Assembly: GCA_009787485.1 (NCBI GenBank)
Contig: WQWP01000003.1
Location: forward strand, 1-42,075
Length of the DNA stretch: 42,075 nucleotides
Direction: 5' to 3'
Source of the DNA: Lentimicrobiaceae bacterium
GTDB taxonomy: Bacteria; Bacteroidota; Bacteroidia; Bacteroidales; WCHB1-69
Part shown: one piece after another, positions 32,650 to 39,330 of the stretch
Layout of the letters: every line of letters begins with the position of its first letter
How positions within the stretch are numbered: the stretch's first letter is position 1
Made by a program: the position numbers and the translations under genes
The notes under the pieces: model-generated
What the model was told of the DNA's origin: nothing
Databases searched by the model: none
Seen by the model: the letters and a program-made list of their open reading frames with translations, nothing else

Positions 32650-33779
32650 TGAATCCAATAAGGATGGTTGATCTGAAAGGTCAATATGAGAAAATTAAAA
32701 AAGAAGTAGATGAAAGTGTTTTACAAGTTATTGAAAGTACAGCTTTTATAAACGGACCCAAAGTAAAGGAGTTTCAAGCACACTTGGAAAATTACTTGGG
32801 AGTTAAACATGTCATTCCTTGTGCCAACGGCACCGATGCTTTGCAAGTATCCTTAATGGCACTCGGTTTAAAAGCCGGCGATGAAGTGATTACTTCGCCC
32901 TTTACGTTTATTGCTACAGCCGAAGTTGTTGGATTACTTGGAATTACATGTAAATTTGTAGATGTGGAGTGGGATACATTTAATCTCGATGTTACCCAAT
33001 TGGAAAAAGCGATCACTCCAAAAACTAAAGCGATTATTCCTGTGCATCTTTTCGGACAAAGTTGCAATATGGAGAAAATTGCAGAAATTGCAGAAAAATA
33101 TGAACTCTTTGTGGTAGAAGATGTTTGTCAGGCGATAGGTGCAGAATTTGTCTTCAAAAACGGAGAAAAAAAGAAGTTGGGAACTATAGGTGATACCGGC
33201 TGTGTCTCTTTCTTTCCTTCCAAAAACTTAGGCTGCTACGGAGATGGAGGCGCTATTTTTACTAATGATGACGAAATTGCAAGAAAATTAAGAGGAATTT
33301 GTAACCACGGCATGTTCAAGCAGTACCATCACGAATTATTGGGTGTAAATTCGCGTTTGGATTCTATTCAAGCTGCTGTTTTAGATGTAAAATTGGCACA
33401 TTTGGACGAATATAATGCAGCGCGCAAAAAAGCAGCCGGTTTTTACAACAAAATGTTCGAAAATCACCTAAAATTAGAAACGCCGACAATTTCTTCATTT
33501 AGCACACATGTTTTTCATCAATATACGCTAAAAATGAAAAATGCAAATCGCGAGGCAATCATTGAGAAGATGAAAGAAGCTGAAATTCCGGTAATGATTT
33601 ATTACCCTATTCCGTTGCACTTGCAGGAAGCATTTTGTTATTTAGGGTACAAAAAAGGGGATTTCCCTGTTGCAGAAAAACTGTGCGATTGTGTAATCTC
33701 ATTACCCGTACATACCGAACTAACCGAAGAACAACAAAGGTATATTTGCGAAAAATTGCTTGAAGAACTAAAAAATTAA
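32646..33779 (+). CDS. DegT/DnrJ/EryC1/StrS-family sugar aminotransferase
   Basis: 377 aa. PLP-dependent transfer of an amino group to a nucleotide-activated keto sugar. Motifs: [16 protein letters not shown] near 60, [11 protein letters not shown], the PLP-binding [11 protein letters not shown], and the lysine-containing [15 protein letters not shown]. The C-terminal Pro-rich pocket segment ([14 protein letters not shown]) is typical of WbpE-like members. ATG overlaps the MerR gene. Co-occurrence with an oxidoreductase and a sugar transferase suggests surface glycan synthesis. Confidence 0.93.
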   Translation: MMNPIRMVDLKGQYEKIKKEVDESVLQVIESTAFINGPKVKEFQAHLENYLGVKHVIPCANGTDALQVSLMALGLKAGDEVITSPFTFIATAEVVGLLGITCKFVDVEWDTFNLDVTQLEKAITPKTKAIIPVHLFGQSCNMEKIAEIAEKYELFVVEDVCQAIGAEFVFKNGEKKKLGTIGDTGCVSFFPSKNLGCYGDGGAIFTNDDEIARKLRGICNHGMFKQYHHELLGVNSRLDSIQAAVLDVKLAHLDEYNAARKKAAGFYNKMFENHLKLETPTISSFSTHVFHQYTLKMKNANREAIIEKMKEAEIPVMIYYPIPLHLQEAFCYLGYKKGDFPVAEKLCDCVISLPVHTELTEEQQRYICEKLLEELKN

Positions 33780-33835
33780 TAATAATCTGCGTAAATCTGT
33801 TATATCTGTGTCATCCGCGTGCTAAAAAAATAATC

Positions 33836-34522
33836 ATGATAAAACTCACCGGCATCGAAAAAAGTTACGGAAGCCTGAAAGTGCTCAAAGGTATTGATTT
33901 AGATATTCATGAAGGCGAGGTGCTCGCCATTTGCGGCGCCTCCGGTGCAGGAAAATCAACTTTATTGCACATCATGGGAACTTTGGATCATCCGGATAAG
34001 GGAGAAGTGCTTTTTGATAATAGTTCTGTTTTTGCACTTAATGATCAGGAGTTGTCACTTTTTAGAAACAGAAACATTGGCTTTGTTTTCCAGTTTCATC
34101 ATCTATTACCTGAATTTACTGCTGTGGAAAACGTAGCATTACCCGCCATGATTGCAGGCGAATCGAAAAAAAATGCCCTAAAAAAAGCGCAGGAAATGCT
34201 CCAAATTATGCAACTTTCGGAGCGTTTTTTGCATAAACCTGCACAATTGTCAGGTGGAGAACAACAGCGCGTAGCCGTTGCACGGGCATTGATTAACAAC
34301 CCAAAAATAGTGCTTGCCGACGAACCCTCCGGAAATTTAGATACTGAGCATGCCAAAAATCTACACCAACTTTTTTTCAGTCTAAGAGATCAATTCAAAA
34401 AAACGTTTGTCATTGTTACACATAATGAAGAACTTGCAAATCTTTCAGATAGAAAAATTATTATCCAAGACGGCGTAATACGAAAAGAAATTAAAAAAAA
34501 TATTGCCGTCAGTTTTAACTGA
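33836..34522 (+). CDS. LolD-like ABC transporter ATP-binding protein
   Basis: 228 aa. Walker [15 protein letters not shown]-loop [13 protein letters not shown], signature [15 protein letters not shown] and Walker [13 protein letters not shown]. Length and motifs fit the LolD/MacB class, which pairs with FtsX-like permeases for lipoprotein release or peptide export. No permease gene is nearby. The 56-bp gap before it has the text AATCTGCGTAAATCTG, similar to dispersed repeats common in Bacteroidota. Confidence 0.9.
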   Translation: MIKLTGIEKSYGSLKVLKGIDLDIHEGEVLAICGASGAGKSTLLHIMGTLDHPDKGEVLFDNSSVFALNDQELSLFRNRNIGFVFQFHHLLPEFTAVENVALPAMIAGESKKNALKKAQEMLQIMQLSERFLHKPAQLSGGEQQRVAVARALINNPKIVLADEPSGNLDTEHAKNLHQLFFSLRDQFKKTFVIVTHNEELANLSDRKIIIQDGVIRKEIKKNIAVSFN

Positions 34523-34525
34523 CGG
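34506..34525 (+). repeat. Small hairpin overlapping the LolD-like stop codon
   Basis: CCGTCAG-TTTTAA-CTGACGG spans the TGA stop. No T tract follows, so it is more likely an mRNA stability or coupling element than a terminator. Confidence 0.5.
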
Positions 34526-34557
34526 AATAGAAATAAAAATCAAAATTCAAAAATTAT

Positions 34558-35478
34558 ATGAAAATAGGACTCATTGGTTGCGGATACCTCGGGAAAATTC
34601 ATGCTAAATGCATAAAAGAGATAAAAAAATTAGATTTAGTGGGTGTTTACGACATTAATTTGGAATCAGCGGAAGAAACTGCAGAAAAATTCTTCACTAC
34701 TGCATATTTTGACTTGCAGGCATTAATTGACAATTGCGATGTGGTGGACATTGTAGCCACCACCACCGATCATTACGAATTAGCAAAAGCAGCCATCATT
34801 TCCGGAAAACATTGCTTTATAGAGAAACCGCTGACGGCAACAGTGGATGAAGCTGTAAAATTGATTGAACTCGCTGAAAGACACAATGTTATTGCTCAAG
34901 TGGGACATGTGGAACGGTACAGCCCTGCTTTTATCGCTGCTTTGCCGCATCTCTCCAAGCCGTTTTTTATAGAAGCGCAGCGTTTATGCAAATTTAACCC
35001 ACGCGGCGCTGATGTTTCTGTAGTGCACGATTTAATGATTCACGATATTGACTTGGTATTGTCCATTATGCAAAGTGAAATTGTTGACATTCAAGCTATT
35101 GGTTATAAATTTATCACCGACACTTTAGATTTTGCAAATGCCAGACTGCTGTTTGCCAATGGCGGTGTTGTCCATATTACCGCGAGCAGAATTGCTGCCC
35201 AGCCTGTACGAAAAATGTGCATTTTTCAAGAAAAAAATTACCTGACTGTAGATTTTCAAGAAAAAAAAGTAGAAATGATTGAATTTGAAAATCGCCAAAC
35301 TTTTGCTACCGAAATTCCTATCGTAGAGCATAATGCTATTGTAGAAGAATTGTCGGATTTTGTTCAGGCTGTTGAACATCAAAGATTGCCCAAAGTTAGC
35401 ATGAATGATGGGTTGAATGCTTTACGTATTGCTGATAAAGTGGTTACTAAAATTCTTCAACAAAAATTAAAAATGTAA
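34558..35478 (+). CDS. Gfo/Idh/MocA-family oxidoreductase
   Basis: 306 aa. N-terminal Rossmann fold with LIGCGYLGKIHAKCI, the usual EKPLT motif (CFIEKPLTATVDEAV), and a C-terminal GFO/IDH domain with HDLMIHDIDLVLSI. It uses NAD(P) on a sugar or sugar nucleotide. Its substrate is unknown. Together with the aminotransferase it could make an amino sugar for surface glycan. Confidence 0.92.
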   Translation: MKIGLIGCGYLGKIHAKCIKEIKKLDLVGVYDINLESAEETAEKFFTTAYFDLQALIDNCDVVDIVATTTDHYELAKAAIISGKHCFIEKPLTATVDEAVKLIELAERHNVIAQVGHVERYSPAFIAALPHLSKPFFIEAQRLCKFNPRGADVSVVHDLMIHDIDLVLSIMQSEIVDIQAIGYKFITDTLDFANARLLFANGGVVHITASRIAAQPVRKMCIFQEKNYLTVDFQEKKVEMIEFENRQTFATEIPIVEHNAIVEELSDFVQAVEHQRLPKVSMNDGLNALRIADKVVTKILQQKLKM

Positions 35479-35486
35479 AATAATAG

Positions 35487-35507
35487 CGCCTAAAAGGCGT
35501 TTTTTTT
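35487..35507 (+). terminator. Terminator after the oxidoreductase gene
   Basis: CGCC-TAAAA-GGCG followed by eight T. The next start codon (35511) is only 3 nt after the T run, so that gene either starts by readthrough or has a very short leader. Confidence 0.75.
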
Positions 35508-35510
35508 GAC

Positions 35511-36458
35511 ATGAAAAAATGCTACTTTTTAATTTTTTTATCCATCATTGTCTTTCTGAATTTTTCATGTGTAAGACCAAATCTTACGCCTGCTTATCTT
35601 TTCTTACATATTGAAGATTTTCAAGATTGTATAGATGTTTCAAACCTTCATGATAGAGGTTATTCTCAAGATGAACTGGATATTATTAAACATCAGAATT
35701 TTAAAGATGCTTTGGTGAGTTTAAACGGGCAACAAACAGGATTCTGGAACTTAGAGTGGCCTGATCAACGACCATGCACAATTCCGCTTTTGCCCGATTA
35801 TGAGAAGACGAATTATATTCTGATTGTTCCTTGTGCAAGAATTGTTAGTATGACCTTAACTACAGTTCCCTATCATTTTTTAATATCTATGCCTGAAGAA
35901 CATTTATTTGATATGGAAGAAAGAGGTGAATACAAACTGTCTAATCTTAAATTTCAATATCGGCCGGCTGTTGATTTTCCTGTACGGGAAACTTTTGTGC
36001 AAAGTACTCGTTTTGAATCCATTGATACTGCTCATGGTGCCCCTTTGAATATTTTGCCGGTAGAAGTAGAGGGAGTGCAAAAATCGGTGGGAAAGGTTGA
36101 CCTAAATAGTTCATTACCATACTTTAATATAGCCACCGAGTATTTTTCGTTGCCTGGACAAGGCGTTCGACAGTTTTGGGAAATATATTATCAGAGTGAT
36201 CATGGAGAAATGACAACCTATCTTAATTTTAGAAATAGCCCTATGGGAATTTTCGATAAAGACATGGCTGTTTTTCCTTCGTCAGGTGGAGTTTGGAAAA
36301 AAGCTTATATTGAACTTACGGACGAAATATCTGATGCGGCCGGCTATCTTACAAATATATCTGTTCGTTTAGGTATTAGAGGAAACTTAAACAAAAATGC
36401 CCCAAATGCTTATTTCCATTTAGGTCATATAAAAGTAATTACGATGCCCTCATATTAA
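35511..36458 (+). CDS. Lipoprotein of unknown function
   Basis: 315 aa. The signal sequence ends in LNFSCV with a lipobox Cys at residue 20. The mature protein is beta-rich with aromatic residues (PLLPDYEKTNYILIVPC) and no domain I recognise. It sits between a terminator and the sugar transferase, which starts 10 nt later, suggesting co-transcription with surface polysaccharide synthesis. Function unknown. Confidence 0.78.
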   Translation: MKKCYFLIFLSIIVFLNFSCVRPNLTPAYLFLHIEDFQDCIDVSNLHDRGYSQDELDIIKHQNFKDALVSLNGQQTGFWNLEWPDQRPCTIPLLPDYEKTNYILIVPCARIVSMTLTTVPYHFLISMPEEHLFDMEERGEYKLSNLKFQYRPAVDFPVRETFVQSTRFESIDTAHGAPLNILPVEVEGVQKSVGKVDLNSSLPYFNIATEYFSLPGQGVRQFWEIYYQSDHGEMTTYLNFRNSPMGIFDKDMAVFPSSGGVWKKAYIELTDEISDAAGYLTNISVRLGIRGNLNKNAPNAYFHLGHIKVITMPSY

Positions 36459-36468
36459 AACGCGATTT

Positions 36469-37890
36469 ATGGATAAAACTCGAAAACTCTTTTTCTACGT
36501 TCTTTTCGATATTCTATCAGCTGCTCTTACATGGGTTATCTTTTTTATCTATCGAAAATATAATGTAGATCGCGCTGTTTTCGACCATTTTACAGCATCT
36601 GTGCTTCAAGACTCAATGCTTTATGTAGGGTTGGTGGCGCTGCCTGCTTATTGGCTCTTTTTGCACACTTTCATTGGCGCCTATACCAATCCTTATAGAA
36701 AATCGCGCCTTCGTGAGTTGGAAATTACACTATTAGCTACTTTCTTTGGAACTTTACTATTCTTTTTTGTCTTTATTCTTGATGATGTGGTAAATACGCC
36801 TTTCGACTACATTAAATACTTTTTCATCTTGTTGTTTTTGCAATTTTTCCTTACGTATATTCCTCGTGTGCTGATTACTACCATTACCATTAACAAAATT
36901 AACAGCGGAAAAGTAGGATTTAAAACCTTAGTGATTGGAAGCGATATGATCGCGTTGCATGTTTACCAAAATATCATTAAACAAACGCCATACGTTGAAA
37001 AATATATTGTAGGATATGTACGAGTGCCCGATGAGCAAGATGAATCTATTGCAAGTAAACTTCCTTGTTTGGGAACGCTTTCGGATTTACCGGCTATTGT
37101 AAAAGAGCATCAGATTAATGAATTAATTGTGGCTATTCAAAATGGAAAACGAAAGTTGATTGAAACGATTATTACATCAATTGGAGATAATCGGGATTTG
37201 ATGCTGAAAATTATTCCGCAGTCGCAAGATTATTTAATGGGAAGTGTGAAAATTTCTGCAATTTTGCAAGAGCCGCTGATTTCCGTACCTACAAAGGATT
37301 TCCCTGTTTGGCAACATTTTATAAAGAGATTTTTGGATATTACCGTATCTGCTTTGGCTATTATCGTGCTGCTTCCACTCTATATTTTCTGTGCGATTGG
37401 TGTAAAGTTGTCTTCAAAAGGTACGATTTTTTATTTACAAGAACGAATAGGTTTGAATGGTAAACCCTTCCAAATCATTAAGTTTCGTTCTATGGTGGCA
37501 GATGCGGAAACGGGAACTCCGCTGTTATCGAGCAAAGATGATCCGAGAATTACAAAATTCGGACACTTTATGCGCAAAACACGTTTGGATGAAACTCCGC
37601 AATTTTTGAATGTTTTGTTGGGAAATATGTCCTTAGTAGGTCCGCGACCGGAACGTCAATTTTATATAGATCAAATTGTTAAAGTAGCTCCACACTACAA
37701 ATTGTTGCTTACAGTGAAACCCGGCATGACCTCGTGGGGACAAGTAAAATTCGGCTACGCAGAAAACATTGACGAGATGGTAGAGCGGTTAAAATGGGAT
37801 ATTCTTTACTTAGATAATATGTCGCTCCAAACCGACATTAAGATATTAATATATACCGCGTTAATTGTAATTAAAGGAACCGGAAAGTAA
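36469..37890 (+). CDS. Polyprenyl-phosphate sugar-1-phosphate transferase
   Basis: 473 aa, membrane protein of the WcaJ/WbaP type. Four N-terminal TM segments (about 8-140), a CoA_binding_3-like domain (about 150-270), a fifth TM (near 295) and the cytosolic catalytic domain: LQERIGLNGKPFQIIKFRSM, RKTRLDETPQFLNVL and LVGPRPERQFY. It transfers the first sugar phosphate to a lipid carrier to start an exopolysaccharide or O-antigen unit. Stop at 37890, and the next gene begins one base later. Confidence 0.95.
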   Translation: MDKTRKLFFYVLFDILSAALTWVIFFIYRKYNVDRAVFDHFTASVLQDSMLYVGLVALPAYWLFLHTFIGAYTNPYRKSRLRELEITLLATFFGTLLFFFVFILDDVVNTPFDYIKYFFILLFLQFFLTYIPRVLITTITINKINSGKVGFKTLVIGSDMIALHVYQNIIKQTPYVEKYIVGYVRVPDEQDESIASKLPCLGTLSDLPAIVKEHQINELIVAIQNGKRKLIETIITSIGDNRDLMLKIIPQSQDYLMGSVKISAILQEPLISVPTKDFPVWQHFIKRFLDITVSALAIIVLLPLYIFCAIGVKLSSKGTIFYLQERIGLNGKPFQIIKFRSMVADAETGTPLLSSKDDPRITKFGHFMRKTRLDETPQFLNVLLGNMSLVGPRPERQFYIDQIVKVAPHYKLLLTVKPGMTSWGQVKFGYAENIDEMVERLKWDILYLDNMSLQTDIKILIYTALIVIKGTGK

Positions 37891-37891
37891 A

Positions 37892-38602
37892 ATGCCCTAT
37901 TTTTTTCAGGAAAATTTATCTCAAGATTTATTTACGCTTTCTTCGGAAGAATCGAAGCATATTATAAAATCTATGCGCCTGAAAGAGGGCGATTTTATTT
38001 GGGTAACCGATGGGAAAGGCACGTTAGCAAAAGCAGCATTAACCAATACATTTAGAGATGGTTGCGAGGTAAAAATTGTGGAGCGTATTTTCCATGACAT
38101 TTCTTCACTAAAAAAATTACATCTCGCCGTAGCCCCCACAAAAAACCCGGACAGAATGGAGTGGTTAGTGGAAAAAGCGGTGGAAATTGGCGTATCGCAA
38201 ATTACTTTTGTTACTTGCGACAGATCTGAAAGAAAGCATGTCGATTTAAACCGATTATATCGAATTGCAATTGCCGCATTAAAACAATCTCAAGGAACGT
38301 GGTTGCCGGAATTAAAAATGCACTCTTTTGTACAATTTGTAAATGAAAGTAACCTATTAAATGCAGCTAAATTTATTGCGTATTGCGATGATAAAGAGAA
38401 ATCTACGGAAGTTTCTCATATTAAATTTCAACATAAAGAGGCTGTATTTTTAATTGGGCCTGAAGGCGATTTTACACCTCAGGAAGTACTTTTTGCAGAA
38501 AAAACCGGTTTTCAGCCTATTTCTCTCGGCAAAAAAACATTGCGCACGGAAACGGCGGCACTTTTTGTAGCGTGTTGGTTTTCGGCGAATACAAACAACT
38601 AA
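37892..38602 (+). CDS. rsmE: 16S rRNA m3U1498 methyltransferase
   Basis: 236 aa. Methylates U1498 of 16S rRNA using SAM. N-terminal PUA-like part (SKHIIKSMRLKEGD), then a SPOUT domain with TKNPDRMEWLVEKAVEIG and the knot motifs FLIGPEGDFTPQE and SLGKKTLRTETAAL. Complete. It is the last gene of the plus-strand run and ends tail-to-tail with hicB (4-bp overlap). Confidence 0.96.
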   Translation: MPYFFQENLSQDLFTLSSEESKHIIKSMRLKEGDFIWVTDGKGTLAKAALTNTFRDGCEVKIVERIFHDISSLKKLHLAVAPTKNPDRMEWLVEKAVEIGVSQITFVTCDRSERKHVDLNRLYRIAIAALKQSQGTWLPELKMHSFVQFVNESNLLNAAKFIAYCDDKEKSTEVSHIKFQHKEAVFLIGPEGDFTPQEVLFAEKTGFQPISLGKKTLRTETAALFVACWFSANTNN

Positions 38603-39003
38603 ACCGTCAGCTTAATCCCTGAAATCTCCTTCCCCAATTCATTTAACGTTTTTTCAATTTTTGCTACCTGTTTTTGAGAGATATACTCCCCACCTCTGTA
38701 GCGGCGCATTAAAGAGCCATTCATCTTTGCTTTTTTTGCAAATTTAGTAACGTTTATCCAATCGAAATAATTAAAAAAAGAAGCGATATCGTATTTATAT
38801 TCAAAAGCAATGTTTTGCAACTCCTTTGGTAATTCTTCATTATTATCTATATAAGACTCATTCACTTCTTTCACAGAGTTTTCAAAATCGGCTTTAGCTT
38901 CTTCAACGGTATTTCCAATACCAATAATAAAGCTATTTACTTTTGGCGTAAAAATAGTGTACATACCATCTTTCCCTTTTTCTATTAATGCAATAGTTTT
39001 CAT
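38599..39003 (-). CDS. hicB: HicB-family antitoxin
   Basis: 134 aa. The N-terminal partial RNase H-like HicB fold (about 1-55) has IGIGNTVEEAKADFENSVKE. The C-terminal HTH domain (about 80-130) has LMRRYRGGEYISQKQVAKIE and would bind the operator. It lies directly after HicA on the minus strand, the common order. It would neutralise the toxin and repress the operon. Confidence 0.85.
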   Translation of the reverse strand: MKTIALIEKGKDGMYTIFTPKVNSFIIGIGNTVEEAKADFENSVKEVNESYIDNNEELPKELQNIAFEYKYDIASFFNYFDWINVTKFAKKAKMNGSLMRRYRGGEYISQKQVAKIEKTLNELGKEISGIKLTV

Positions 39004-39045
39004 TTTTTAATATTTTTGGTTATTATCTTTTTTGTAAGTTGTACT

Positions 39046-39228
39046 TTAAAATCCTACTTGTTTTTTCAATCTATTATATGCATCTTTAGGGACTTCTTGC
39101 GACTTATGCCTCCCTATTAAAATGGGAAATTCTTTTTCACTGTGCCGATAAATGTCATGATTTGAGCCATTTCTCTGCAAGTACCATCCATTTTCTTCTA
39201 CAATTTTTCTAATTTCTGACCATTTCAT
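39046..39228 (-). CDS. hicA: HicA-family toxin
   Basis: 60 aa from the ATG at 39228 (MKWSEIRKIVEENGWYLQRN). The track's longer start overlaps the -7 box. The double-stranded RNA-binding-like fold carries the conserved catalytic His in RNGSNHDIYRH. An mRNA interferase, first gene of the hicAB pair, 42 nt before hicB. Confidence 0.9.
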   Translation of the reverse strand: MKWSEIRKIVEENGWYLQRNGSNHDIYRHSEKEFPILIGRHKSQEVPKDAYNRLKKQVGF

Positions 39229-39259
39229 AATTACTTTATTTCTCGTGAATATTACGCGG

Positions 39260-39267
39260 CAAATATA
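39260..39267 (-). promoter_or_regulatory. -7 promoter box of hicAB
   Basis: The minus strand reads TATATTTG followed by CCGCG, a perfect TAnnTTTG. It lies 32 bp before the HicA ATG. Confidence 0.6.
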
Positions 39268-39307
39268 GCACAAATTCGTTACATATTATTCAAATAAAAA
39301 AATATTT

Positions 39308-39315
39308 CATCTTTG
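39308..39315 (+). promoter_or_regulatory. -7-like box of cca
   Basis: CATCTTTG followed by CAGCC, 15 bp before the double ATG at 39331. It matches TAnnTTTG except the first base. A very short 5' UTR is implied. Confidence 0.4.
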
Positions 39316-39330
39316 CAGCCCAAAACAAAT

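Noticed and set aside
32646-35478. Complete diacetyl-amino-sugar pathway (wbp/wlb)
   Set aside because: Only an aminotransferase and an oxidoreductase of the right families are present; acetyltransferase and epimerase genes are missing, so no symbols were given.
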